A DNA stretch of 64,000 nt. It comes from Imtechella halotolerans (GTDB lineage Bacteria; Bacteroidota; Bacteroidia; Flavobacteriales; Flavobacteriaceae). Below the pieces are notes generated by a model. The model was not told where the DNA came from. It saw only the letters and a program-made list of their open reading frames with translations, and ran no database searches. The stretch is from assembly GCF_028743515.2 (NCBI RefSeq), contig NZ_CP117969.2, positions 1,893,501-1,957,500 of the forward strand. Reading direction: 5' to 3'. The translations under genes and the position numbers were made by a program. Shown here in pieces: positions 25,301 to 33,959 of this stretch (within the stretch, counting starts at the first letter, position 1; each line of letters opens with the position of its first letter).

Positions 25301-27812
25301 TATCATTTCTAAAAATATTTATAATCTTCTTTTTGTTTACGGTTTCCTCATGATCTTTGGGCGGGTCCATGGTCAGGAAGCCGTAAACAAAATCCCTTTT
25401 ACACAATTCCTTGCTTCTTTAGAAACTGTATTTCAAGTGAAGTTCTCATACGCTGATAATGATGTAAAATCACTTCGTATCACACCAAAAAATTTCACAT
25501 CACTAACAGAAGCATTAAAGTATGCATCCCATTTAACCCAATTGCATTTTCAAACCATTGATGATCGATATATTGCAATATCACCTATTAGACAAAACAT
25601 ATGCGGAACTCTAATTGACAACGATTCCGGTGAACCATTGGTTGGAGCTACTGTTTTTGTTCCAGGAACAAATGTAGCAGCAATCACCAATAGTCAAGGT
25701 AAATTCCTGCTTTCTGAAATTCCATTAAATACTACGATTACAATTAGTTATATTGGATATCAAACAATACACGCTACAGTAGAGAGTTTTTTGGATGAAA
25801 ATTGTCCCATTTTTCCGCTGTCTTCAGTAATTTTCCAACTTAACGAAGTAGTAGTTGGCAACTATATTACTCAAGGAATTAGCAAATATATTGACGGATC
25901 TTTTAAATTAAGTGCACAAAAACTTGGGGCAATTCCGGGTCAAATAGATCCAGATATACTACAAACTTTACAATCCCAACCTGGCATAGAAAGTGTAAAT
26001 GAAACCATTTCTGAAATTAATATTCGAGGAGGATCACATGACCAAAACCTCATTCTTTGGGATGGTATAAAAATGTACCACACCGGTCATTTCTTTGGTT
26101 TAATTTCTGCTTTTAACCCTTATCTCACAGAAGAAGTTACCGTTATTAAAAATGGAACACCAGCTAAATACGGTGATGCCGTTTCAGGTACTATAGCCAT
26201 GCAAACACCAAACACTATAAATCCTAAGATATATGGAGGGACTGGTTTTAACATGCTCAACGCTGATGCTTTTATACAAGTTCCTGTATCGAAAAAAGTG
26301 GCTATACAAGCATCCGGAAGACGTTCCCTTACCGACATGATAGAGTCCCCAATTTTTAAAGCCTATTTCGACAGGACATTTCAAGATTCTAATATTGAAT
26401 CTTCTTTAAATAATAGCAGTGAAAGTGATTTTTACTTTTATGATTTTACAGGAAAAGTCCTCTATGACTTCTCTGACAAACATCAACTTAGAAGTAATTT
26501 TATAAGTGTTCATAATGAACTTGATTACAATGAAACTACTAATGATGGAACTGAAGAAAGTACATTAATCCAGCAAAACTTTGCAACGGGTGGACAACTA
26601 ATAAGCAAGTGGAACAATGCCTTTTCCACTGATATAAGCGGATATTATACTAGGTATCTGTTAGATGCCACAACTTTTAATCCAGGAAATACTCAAGAAC
26701 TCAAACAACGAAACGAAGTTACCGAGAATGCATTCAAAGTAGATGCTTCTTATAGATTTAGTTCACAATTAAAACTATGGGGAGGATATCATTTTACTGA
26801 AACCGGAATTCGAAATTCCGTTTTTGTAAGTGCTCCTTACTTTAAGAGATCCGTTAAAGAAGTAATTCGTACTCATTCACTGTATAGTGAAGGAAGCTAC
26901 CAATCGAATTCTACTTTCATACGACTAGGTGTCCGTATTAATCATTATGATAAACTAAACGACACAAAAATTGAGCCGCGCCTTAGCATAAACCAATATC
27001 TTAATGATGCCATTTCAGTTAAAGTCATGGGGGAAGTGAAAAGCCAAGCAACTACCCAAATTATTGATTTGCAAGAAGATTTTCTAGGTGTTGAAAAACG
27101 TCGTTGGATGCTGGCCAACAATAAAGATATTCCCGTTATGACTAGTAGACAAGTATCAGGCGGGTTTGATTACAACAAACAACGTTGGCTTATAAGTACT
27201 GAAGGTTTTTATAAAACTGTAGATGGAATTACGACAAATACTCAAGGATTCCAAAATCAAAATCAAGGACGAAGTACCAGTGGAAGCTATACTGTTAAAG
27301 GAATTGAGTTTCTTATCAATCATCGAACAGAGAAATTCAATTCATGGATTAGTTACACCTATAGTTTAAACGATTACTATTTTAAAGAATTAACACCTTC
27401 CATTTTCCCTAACAATACAGACATACGCCACTCTGTGTCTATCGCCAGTTCATATGACATCAATCAATTCCGTATCGCAATTGGTTTAAGTCACAAAACA
27501 GGAAAGCCCTATACAATTCCAGTAAAGGGAAACGAAATAAATAATACAACTATCCCGAGTTCCATTAATTATGATTTACCAAATAACGAAAATCTTCCTG
27601 AATATTGGAGACTAGATGTATCTTCCTCTTATCGTTTTTTCTTTTCTGATCAAGTTAAAGGTAATTTCAGTATCGCATTACTAAATGTTTTAGGAAAAGA
27701 AAATACCCTAAACACATATTATGAACTTACAAATAATCAAACAGAGGTTCGAAAAGTTAATAATATATCTTTAGGGTTTTCTCCAAACGCAAGCTTTCGC
27801 CTAACATTTTAA
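25293..27812 (+). CDS. TonB-dependent receptor with STN signalling domain
   Basis: An 839-residue outer-membrane receptor. After a signal peptide, residues about 30-105 are an STN domain (FSYADNDVKSLRI.. LHFQTIDDRYIAI) that usually contacts FecR. Next is a carboxypeptidase-regulatory-like Ig domain (GTLIDNDSGEPLVGATVF), then the plug with INIRGGSHDQNLILWDG near residue 245, and a 22-strand barrel that ends in SFRLTF. It is co-transcribed with the sigma and FecR genes. There is no SusD partner, so the ligand is more likely a siderophore, cobalamin-like or small molecule than a polysaccharide, but it is unknown. It ends one base before argS. Confidence 0.9.
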   Translation: MNNIISKNIYNLLFVYGFLMIFGRVHGQEAVNKIPFTQFLASLETVFQVKFSYADNDVKSLRITPKNFTSLTEALKYASHLTQLHFQTIDDRYIAISPIRQNICGTLIDNDSGEPLVGATVFVPGTNVAAITNSQGKFLLSEIPLNTTITISYIGYQTIHATVESFLDENCPIFPLSSVIFQLNEVVVGNYITQGISKYIDGSFKLSAQKLGAIPGQIDPDILQTLQSQPGIESVNETISEINIRGGSHDQNLILWDGIKMYHTGHFFGLISAFNPYLTEEVTVIKNGTPAKYGDAVSGTIAMQTPNTINPKIYGGTGFNMLNADAFIQVPVSKKVAIQASGRRSLTDMIESPIFKAYFDRTFQDSNIESSLNNSSESDFYFYDFTGKVLYDFSDKHQLRSNFISVHNELDYNETTNDGTEESTLIQQNFATGGQLISKWNNAFSTDISGYYTRYLLDATTFNPGNTQELKQRNEVTENAFKVDASYRFSSQLKLWGGYHFTETGIRNSVFVSAPYFKRSVKEVIRTHSLYSEGSYQSNSTFIRLGVRINHYDKLNDTKIEPRLSINQYLNDAISVKVMGEVKSQATTQIIDLQEDFLGVEKRRWMLANNKDIPVMTSRQVSGGFDYNKQRWLISTEGFYKTVDGITTNTQGFQNQNQGRSTSGSYTVKGIEFLINHRTEKFNSWISYTYSLNDYYFKELTPSIFPNNTDIRHSVSIASSYDINQFRIAIGLSHKTGKPYTIPVKGNEINNTTIPSSINYDLPNNENLPEYWRLDVSSSYRFFFSDQVKGNFSIALLNVLGKENTLNTYYELTNNQTEVRKVNNISLGFSPNASFRLTF

Positions 27813-29594
27813 TTACATACGTTCCGGAACTCCTATTCCAAGCAAACTAAAGGCATTTTTAATAACCTCTCCTACCTTATAGGCCAATTGCACTCTAAAA
27901 GTTTTAATTATTTGATCTTCTTCTCCTAAAATAGAGACATTTTGATAAAAGGAATTGAACTCCTTAACCAAATCATATACATAATTAGCGACTATGGCTG
28001 GACTATACTGGATAGCGGCATGTTGAACAATATCCGGGAATACTTGTAATTGCTTCAATAATGCCTTTTCCTTGTCATGAAGTGAAGGTAAATCAGTTAT
28101 CGCTGCATGATAATTGAAATTTGCTTTTCTTAAAATAGACTGAATACGGGCATATGTGTACTGAATAAACGGTCCCGTATTTCCCTGAAAATCTATTGAC
28201 TCTTTTGGATCAAATAAAATTCTCTTTTTTGGATCCACTTTTAAAATATAATATTTCAAAGCACCTAAGCCAATAGTTTGATATAAACGCTGTTTTTCAG
28301 TCTCTGAAAACCCATCTAACTTTCCTAATTCTTCAGATATTTCTTCGGCTGTTTGGGCCATTTCCGCAATCAAGTCATCTGCGTCTACTACGGTACCTTC
28401 ACGGCTTTTCATTTTCCCACTAGGTAAATCCACCATACCATAACTTAAATGATACAATCGTTCAGCCCAATCATAACCTAACTTCTTAAGAATTAAAAAC
28501 AGTACTTTAAAATGATAATCTTGCTCATTCCCTACCGTATACACCATGCCTCCTATATCAGGATAATCTTTTACTCGCTGAATTGCCGTACCAATGTCTT
28601 GAGTCATATATACAGCAGTACCATCACTACGAAGTACTATTTTTTCATCAAGACCCTCATCTGTAAGGTCTATCCATACGCTTCCATCTTCTTTTCTATA
28701 AAAAACACCTTTAGATAAGCCTTCGGTAACCACATCTTTCCCCAAAAGATAGGTATCACTTTCATAATAATAGGAGTCAAAAGCTACTCCAAGGTTCTTA
28801 TAAGTTATGTCAAAACCATTGTACACCCATTGATTCATTGTTTTCCACAAAGCAACAACTTCCTTATTACCTGCTTCCCATTGACGCAGCATTTCTTGTG
28901 CCTCAAGTAAAATTGGCGCCTTCTTTTCAGCCTCTTCTTTGGCAACTCCCTGAGAAATCAAATCCTCTATTTGAGCCTTATAAGCTTTATCAAACGCAAC
29001 ATAATAATTTCCAACTAACTTATCTCCCTTAAGACCAGTACTTTCAGGGGTTTCTCCGTTTCCAAAACGTTGCCAAGCTAGCATACTTTTACAAATATGG
29101 ATACCACGATCATTTATAACTTGGGTTTTATAAACCTTATGCCCAGCAGCTTCAATAATTTTAGCAACCGAATAGCCTAATAAATTATTTCGAATATGTC
29201 CTAAATGCAGAGGCTTATTAGTATTAGGTGAAGAATACTCAACCATTACAGCCTTTCTTTCAAAACCTGCTTTTTGAAATCCATAGGTTACATTTTCACG
29301 AATATCATTGAAAAAATGAATATAGTAAGAATCCGCAACTACCAAATTTAGAAAGCCTTTAACAACATTAAAACGAATTACATCCGCCACATTTTCTTGA
29401 AGATATGCACCAATCTTATCTCCAATTTGTTGGGGATTTCCCTTAATATTGCGCAGCATTGGAAATACCACTATTGTAATATCTCCTTCAAACTCCTTTC
29501 TAGTTGCTTGAAATTCTACAGAATCTAATGTTACATTGAATAGCTGCTGTACGGCCGATTTAACATGACCCGTTAATTGCTCCTGAATATTCAT
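27813..29594 (-). CDS. argS: Arginyl-tRNA synthetase
   Basis: A 593-residue class I aminoacyl-tRNA synthetase. The ArgRS N-terminal domain is followed by the HIGH motif HLGHIRN near residue 122, and a KMKSREGT site where KMSKS stands in other enzymes, then a DALR anticodon-binding domain at the C-terminus. The start MNIQEQ at 29594 is favoured, since the 18 codons before it run into the promoter at 29618-29648. It is convergent with the TonB receptor gene with no gap. Confidence 0.96.
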   Translation of the reverse strand: MNIQEQLTGHVKSAVQQLFNVTLDSVEFQATRKEFEGDITIVVFPMLRNIKGNPQQIGDKIGAYLQENVADVIRFNVVKGFLNLVVADSYYIHFFNDIRENVTYGFQKAGFERKAVMVEYSSPNTNKPLHLGHIRNNLLGYSVAKIIEAAGHKVYKTQVINDRGIHICKSMLAWQRFGNGETPESTGLKGDKLVGNYYVAFDKAYKAQIEDLISQGVAKEEAEKKAPILLEAQEMLRQWEAGNKEVVALWKTMNQWVYNGFDITYKNLGVAFDSYYYESDTYLLGKDVVTEGLSKGVFYRKEDGSVWIDLTDEGLDEKIVLRSDGTAVYMTQDIGTAIQRVKDYPDIGGMVYTVGNEQDYHFKVLFLILKKLGYDWAERLYHLSYGMVDLPSGKMKSREGTVVDADDLIAEMAQTAEEISEELGKLDGFSETEKQRLYQTIGLGALKYYILKVDPKKRILFDPKESIDFQGNTGPFIQYTYARIQSILRKANFNYHAAITDLPSLHDKEKALLKQLQVFPDIVQHAAIQYSPAIVANYVYDLVKEFNSFYQNVSILGEEDQIIKTFRVQLAYKVGEVIKNAFSLLGIGVPERM

Positions 29595-29617
29595 GGTTAA
29601 TTTGCTTGTGAAAGTTG

Positions 29618-29648
29618 CAAAGATACGTTTTGATTTAGGATGACGCAA
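29618..29648 (-). promoter_or_regulatory. argS promoter
   Basis: On the minus strand TATCTTTG (29625 to 29618) is a perfect -7 TAnnTTTG element, with TTG at 29648-29646 and a 20-base spacer. It ends 24 bases before the ATG at 29594 and supports that start. Confidence 0.65.
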
Positions 29649-29763
29649 CGTAGAATAATACCATTTTTAAAAGAGTCAAAAAGAACACTTGCAGAACTGA
29701 ATTACTTTTTATAAATTTAATAATCAGCACCTTAATATCCTACAACTACTAACTAAACCACTA

Positions 29764-30189
29764 ATGCTGCTGAATATTTCCATACAAAACAAAATATCCA
29801 AACAACAAATTGACAGGTTGGTAGGGACGTCTTTTACCCTAAAAGAGCGTTACAATTTAGGTGGAATTGTATCTCCAAAACTATACATAAGCACTTCGAG
29901 CATGGCGATCAACAACCTACTCATATTAAATAAAAATGACCATAGTTGTACAATTGAAATGCGTCCAAAAGGCATCATTATAAAGTTTTCATCTCAATTC
30001 AACACCTACGCTTTGATTACATCCTACAACAAAATGAGCATTAGAAAACCATCGGCAATTGATTATAGCATTTACCTAGAAAGTCATTTTTTAAAGATAA
30101 AGGCGGACTCTAAAACTCATGATTTCATAACCAAATTGTTTCGTTACAAGTTAAGTAATCTAGCTACACGCATAGAGGATGTTCCATAG
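29764..30189 (+). CDS. Hypothetical protein
   Basis: A 141-residue basic, beta-rich protein that I do not recognise. It has no signal peptide or membrane helix. The strands KLYISTSSMAINNLLIL and CTIEMRPKGIIIKFSS suggest a small PH-like or beta-sandwich domain, but that is weak inference. It is isolated: argS is divergent upstream and marC follows after 83 bases on the same strand. Codon use looks like the neighbours, so it is probably real. Confidence 0.6.
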   Translation: MLLNISIQNKISKQQIDRLVGTSFTLKERYNLGGIVSPKLYISTSSMAINNLLILNKNDHSCTIEMRPKGIIIKFSSQFNTYALITSYNKMSIRKPSAIDYSIYLESHFLKIKADSKTHDFITKLFRYKLSNLATRIEDVP

Positions 30190-30272
30190 GATGGGAAAAT
30201 CATTTATTCTCTATTTCTTAACAATTTAATAAGCCTTATCATTGACGATTCGCTCAACTTTGCGCAAAAAAC

Positions 30273-30899
30273 ATGGAGCTTTTCATTTATATTTTTGCCG
30301 CTTTATTTTCAGTAATTAATCCTTTAGGTACACTTCCCATTTTTGTGGGACTTACACAAAATGACACTTCTCAAGAAAGAGCACGTATTTCACTTTGGGC
30401 TGCTATAAATACCTTCATCATTTTACTTATTGCCTTTTTCTTAGGCAAGTATATTTTAGGCTTTTTTGGAATTACATTAAATTCTTTAAGAATTGCAGGA
30501 GGTCTGGTAATTACAAGTTCTGGATTTGCCCTGCTTACCGGGTCCTTTTCTAAACACAAAGGAATAGACAAACGAGTAAAAGATGATGCCTACCAACGTA
30601 ATGATATTGCGCTTACACCTTTAGCTATACCTATGCTTGCAGGACCTGGTTCTATTTCACTATTAATTGCCTTACGAGAGGAATTTCAAAAAAGCATTGA
30701 AATGGTAACAGCACTAACAGCTGTAACCTTAGTTTGCTTTATTGTTTTTCTAATGCTGAAAAGCGCACCATATATTGTAAAATGGCTTGGTGCTTCTGGA
30801 ATCAATGCAGTATCCAGGATTATAGGATTTATTGTCATTGCTATTGGAATCGAATACATTTGCACAGCAGTCATTGACATTATAAAAACCACCTTCTAA
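30273..30899 (+). CDS. MarC family integral membrane protein
   Basis: A 208-residue protein with six predicted helices. It has the N-terminal FAALFSVINPLGTLPIF, the LGKYILGFFGI loop and the central LAIPMLAGPGSI, all typical of the MarC family. Despite the name, no role in antibiotic resistance is established and the function is unknown. Its stop overlaps that of the convergent cysH gene by three to four bases. Confidence 0.9.
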   Translation: MELFIYIFAALFSVINPLGTLPIFVGLTQNDTSQERARISLWAAINTFIILLIAFFLGKYILGFFGITLNSLRIAGGLVITSSGFALLTGSFSKHKGIDKRVKDDAYQRNDIALTPLAIPMLAGPGSISLLIALREEFQKSIEMVTALTAVTLVCFIVFLMLKSAPYIVKWLGASGINAVSRIIGFIVIAIGIEYICTAVIDIIKTTF

Positions 30900-31507
30900 C
30901 CTAAATGTAAGCCACATTCCCTATTAGCTTCAACTTTAGTAGGATCAAAATATTTAAATTCATTTTCCAATTGATGATCAGCTAAATACGTATCCAATTG
31001 AGCATCATCCCAATAAAAAAAAGGAGAAACTTTTAAAACACCATCACTACCTTGAGTCACTATGTCCAACGTATCTCTAAATGCTGTTTGCCCTTTTCGT
31101 AGATTAGTGAACCATACATCCGGTTTGTGAGTTTCCATTGCTCTGCGAAATGGCTCTAGTTTCACTTGTTCTGTGAACAATGCATGATTAGGATCTTCAA
31201 TTCCTGGTAATCCAATTTGAGCTTCTCGATAGGCTACCGTTTGTTGAGGAACGTATAAGGAAACCTTAAGAGACAACCGATCGATAATACGCTGAGCATG
31301 CCTGTAAGTAGCCATGGTATTATATCCTGTGTCACACCAAATTACAGGTATATCATTCTTAACTACACTACACAAATGTAATATTGCTGCCTCATAGGGT
31401 CTAAAATTTGTCGTAATAACTGGTCGTTGAGCTTGAGACAAGGCCCATAGGACAATCTCCTTAGGAGATTTTTCGCGAAGTATTTTATTGATTTCGACTA
31501 AGTTCAT
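30896..31507 (-). CDS. cysH: Phosphoadenylyl-sulfate reductase (CysH), thioredoxin type
   Basis: A 203-residue PAPS reductase-family protein of assimilatory sulfate reduction. It has the ATP-pyrophosphatase-like core (VITTNFRPYEAAILHL, WCDTGYNTMATYRHA), the RKGQT arginine near residue 136 and the C-terminal ECGLH with the catalytic cysteine. The CC..CxxC cluster of APS reductases is absent, so PAPS with thioredoxin or glutaredoxin is the likely reaction. ATG at 31507 is used; a TTG at 31522 would extend into the promoter. No cysD, cysN or sulfite reductase gene is near. An Rrf2 regulator lies just upstream. Confidence 0.9.
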   Translation of the reverse strand: MNLVEINKILREKSPKEIVLWALSQAQRPVITTNFRPYEAAILHLCSVVKNDIPVIWCDTGYNTMATYRHAQRIIDRLSLKVSLYVPQQTVAYREAQIGLPGIEDPNHALFTEQVKLEPFRRAMETHKPDVWFTNLRKGQTAFRDTLDIVTQGSDGVLKVSPFFYWDDAQLDTYLADHQLENEFKYFDPTKVEANRECGLHLG

Positions 31508-31527
31508 TTTTACTAAATTCAACTCAG

Positions 31528-31561
31528 CAAATATACTATTATTCTATCGATATTATAGAAT
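31528..31561 (-). promoter_or_regulatory. cysH promoter with inverted-repeat operator
   Basis: TATATTTG (minus, 31535 to 31528) fits the -7 element. Just upstream, ATTCTAT (31541-31547) and ATAGAAT (31555-31561) form a perfect inverted repeat with a 7-base spacer that would cover the -33 region. The site lies between cysH and the rrf2 gene. A repressor site for the Rrf2 protein is inferred. Confidence 0.55.
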
Positions 31562-31563
31562 AG

Positions 31564-31971
31564 TTACATCAAATCCTTTAGACATTTATTAGTTAAAACG
31601 GCCAACATATTGTCTCGAAGCTCAATCATAACTGCATTAAGCTTACAATCCTCCTCACTATTACAATCATCACACTTTTCATAGTAATTAAGGCTAACAC
31701 AAGGCAATGGAGCAACTGGCCCTTCCAAAATGCGATATAGAGAAACCAATTTCACATCTGAAGGTTCTTTCAACAAATAATACCCCCCTCCTTTTCCCAT
31801 TTTAGAGCCCAAAAAACCACTATTCTTTAACTGAAGCAATATGGCTTCTAAAAATTTCTTAGAAATATTTTCTGCTTCAGAAATCTCTGAAATTAAAACA
31901 GGCGTCCCTTTACCTTTTCTAGCAAGATAAGACATAGCTTTAAGTCCATACTTGGTTTTTTTGGAAATCAT
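31564..31971 (-). CDS. Rrf2 family transcriptional regulator
   Basis: A 135-residue winged-helix regulator. The N-terminal MISKKTKYGLKAMSYLA and the PVLISEISEAENISKKFLEAIL recognition region are typical of Rrf2. A cysteine cluster follows (PCVSLNYYEKC, CDDC, then C further on), close to the pattern that binds Fe-S in IscR-like members, though the order differs. The gene is 56 bases upstream of cysH on the same strand, which suggests it controls cysteine synthesis in the way CymR does. A half-site of the cysH operator lies just upstream of its own start. Confidence 0.87.
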   Translation of the reverse strand: MISKKTKYGLKAMSYLARKGKGTPVLISEISEAENISKKFLEAILLQLKNSGFLGSKMGKGGGYYLLKEPSDVKLVSLYRILEGPVAPLPCVSLNYYEKCDDCNSEEDCKLNAVMIELRDNMLAVLTNKCLKDLM

Positions 31972-31978
31972 ACCTAAA

Positions 31979-31987
31979 ATTCTATCG
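31979..31987 (-). promoter_or_regulatory. Possible Rrf2 half-site before its own gene
   Basis: ATTCTATCG at 31979-31987 (CGATAGAAT on the minus strand) is identical to the half-site plus spacer start of the cysH operator at 31541-31549. It lies 8-16 bases before the rrf2 ATG, where binding could give autorepression. A TATATTTA -7-like element is upstream of it. Confidence 0.4.
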
Positions 31988-32005
31988 GATTAGTGGGTAA
32001 ATATA

Positions 32006-32938
32006 CTATTTTTTAGGTAAAAAAACTTCAGCCATCATACAACGAGCACTCCCACCACCACAAGTTTCAATGGTTTCTAGAGAAGAATATAAAATACTGC
32101 AATGCTTTTCAATTGTAGCAATTTGTTGTTGCGTCAAACTTTTATATGCCGCCTCACTCATGACCATATATCTCTTTTCTTCTGCACCTACAACTTGGAG
32201 CATATTTCCAGCAAAATGATGCATTTGCATTTCTGTAATAGCGACAATTTCCTTTCCATCCTCTTTTAGATGTTGCAAAACATTTTTGCGTTCCTTCTTA
32301 TCATCAATACTCTCGAGACAAATTACCGCAAAAGTTTCTGCCAAAGCCATCATAACATTAGTATGATATATTGGCATTCGTTTTCCATCTACCGATTGGT
32401 TGGCTGTAAAAATAACCGGTGTATATTCAAAATCTTCACAAAACTCAATAAACAATTCCTCATCTGCTCTAGGCGATAAAGCACAATAGGCTTTTCTATT
32501 CACGCGATCCAGGATAATACTTCCAGTTCCTTCAAGAAAAAGACCGTCCTCTTCAGCTCCCGTATAATCAACAATATGTTGAATTTCATACCCCCTATCT
32601 TCTAACAAATCTAGAACATCTTCTCTACGTTCTCTACGTCTATTTTCAGCAAACATAGGATAAAGAGCAATATCACCATTTTCATGAAAAGAAATCCAGT
32701 TGTTAGGAAAAATAGAATCAGGAGTATCCGTTTCCTTTCTATCCTCAATAACAATAACATCTACACCCACCAACCGAAGTTTCTGGACAAACTGATCGAA
32801 TTCTTCTTGAGCGTGACTATTAATTTCCTGATTTTTAATAGCAAGATCTTCCTGAAAATAATTATTTACCGCCGTTTGTTCATTCATTCTGAACTGTATT
32901 GGGCGTATCATGATAATGGTATTAGTGACTTGATTCAT
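32006..32938 (-). CDS. Arginine-deiminase-related protein (CtlX-like amidinohydrolase)
   Basis: A 310-residue guanidino-group modifying enzyme fold protein. The pattern of the CtlX (citrulline utilisation hydrolase) family is visible: a start with IIMIRPIQF, PDSIFPNNWISFH near residue 75, a VDYTGAEEDGLFLEGTGSI acidic segment, MHHFAGN with the catalytic His near residue 245, and CGGGSARCMMAE near residue 300 with the active-site Cys. The substrate is not certain (citrulline or arginine derivatives). It is 30 bases downstream of a second member of the fold. Confidence 0.85.
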   Translation of the reverse strand: MNQVTNTIIMIRPIQFRMNEQTAVNNYFQEDLAIKNQEINSHAQEEFDQFVQKLRLVGVDVIVIEDRKETDTPDSIFPNNWISFHENGDIALYPMFAENRRRERREDVLDLLEDRGYEIQHIVDYTGAEEDGLFLEGTGSIILDRVNRKAYCALSPRADEELFIEFCEDFEYTPVIFTANQSVDGKRMPIYHTNVMMALAETFAVICLESIDDKKERKNVLQHLKEDGKEIVAITEMQMHHFAGNMLQVVGAEEKRYMVMSEAAYKSLTQQQIATIEKHCSILYSSLETIETCGGGSARCMMAEVFLPKK

Positions 32939-32968
32939 ATTCAGAATTCAATAATGTTGAGTACTACT

Positions 32969-33883
32969 TTAATCTCTTATAAGAGGAAGCGTTGAACAAC
33001 GCAACAACCCTTCTTGTTTGGCAATTTCAGCATAAGGAATTTCTTCTACAGTAAACCCATTGCTTCTCAACCAGTTATTTAAACGAGTGAAATTTCTCTC
33101 AGAAACAACTACATCAGGGGTAATAGAGAAAACATTGCTAAACATATGATACATTTCTTCTCGTTCAATATGAAATAGATTTTCTTTCCCGAAAAGACGT
33201 ACCAAATAGGTGTAATCTGCTTCTTCTCTAAATCCACTTTTATAAATTATTCCCTTATTTGTACCTACCGGTTGAAAACAGCAATCCAAATGCAGTGCAT
33301 TGTCTCTTGGTTCTATTTTTGATTTTACAAGATCAAATTCTTTCACAATTTTATTAGGAAACAATTCTTTGATAAAGTTCACACCATGCATATTTGTGCG
33401 AGCCGTAATAAAATCCTTATAATCACTTCCTTTATAGGTACCTATAAAAATGTGATCATTCCATAGCATAACATCTCCTCCTTCAATATGAACCTCTTCT
33501 GGTGGACGAATCACTTTAGAAGAATCTATTTGACCAATAACATGATCAATTGCATCCAATTCCTTTTCTCTATCAGGTAATATGTTGGCTTTAATAAATA
33601 TATCATCTATTACAAATGCAATGTCTCTTGCAAAAATTTGATTGTAGTTCTCTATTAACTTCGGTCTATAAACTTGAACATCATACTTTTGAAAAACAGC
33701 ATTAAAAGCTTCCATTTCACGCACCATATCCTCTTCAAGTGGATAGGTACCAGCTTTAATATGCTCTAACGATTTGGGATCATAGGCTTCCTCTAACTTT
33801 GGAGTTGGTCCATTATTCTCTGCTGTTCCTAAAACTACTGCCCTTAAACGCGAGGTTTCGTTCTTAACATTCAGCTGTAACAT
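32969..33883 (-). CDS. Dimethylarginine dimethylaminohydrolase-like amidinotransferase-fold protein
   Basis: A 304-residue protein of the arginine deiminase/amidinotransferase superfamily. Recognisable points are IFARDIAFVI near residue 90, VHIEGGDVMLW near residue 135, NALHLDCCFQPV with the catalytic His near residue 198, and a C-terminal GLLRCSTLPL with the nucleophile Cys. It may hydrolyse dimethylarginine or a related guanidino compound; its true substrate is unknown. TATATTTG at 33902-33909 (minus) supplies a -7 element. It is the first gene of a two-gene unit. Confidence 0.83.
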   Translation of the reverse strand: MLQLNVKNETSRLRAVVLGTAENNGPTPKLEEAYDPKSLEHIKAGTYPLEEDMVREMEAFNAVFQKYDVQVYRPKLIENYNQIFARDIAFVIDDIFIKANILPDREKELDAIDHVIGQIDSSKVIRPPEEVHIEGGDVMLWNDHIFIGTYKGSDYKDFITARTNMHGVNFIKELFPNKIVKEFDLVKSKIEPRDNALHLDCCFQPVGTNKGIIYKSGFREEADYTYLVRLFGKENLFHIEREEMYHMFSNVFSITPDVVVSERNFTRLNNWLRSNGFTVEEIPYAEIAKQEGLLRCSTLPLIRD

Positions 33884-33910
33884 ATAGTCTTTCTTTTAAA
33901 GCAAATATAG

Positions 33911-33936
33911 AAAAAGCCCCGTTGCAAAACGAGGCT
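33911..33936 (-). terminator. gltA terminator
   Basis: AAGCCTCGTT (minus, 33936-33927 side) pairs with AACGGGGCTT with one G-U, a 10-bp stem with a 4-base loop (33914-33923 with 33927-33936 region), then TTTTC on the minus strand. It lies 24 bases beyond the gltA stop. Confidence 0.8.
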
Positions 33937-33959
33937 TCCTGTGTAATTGTATCTTGTAA

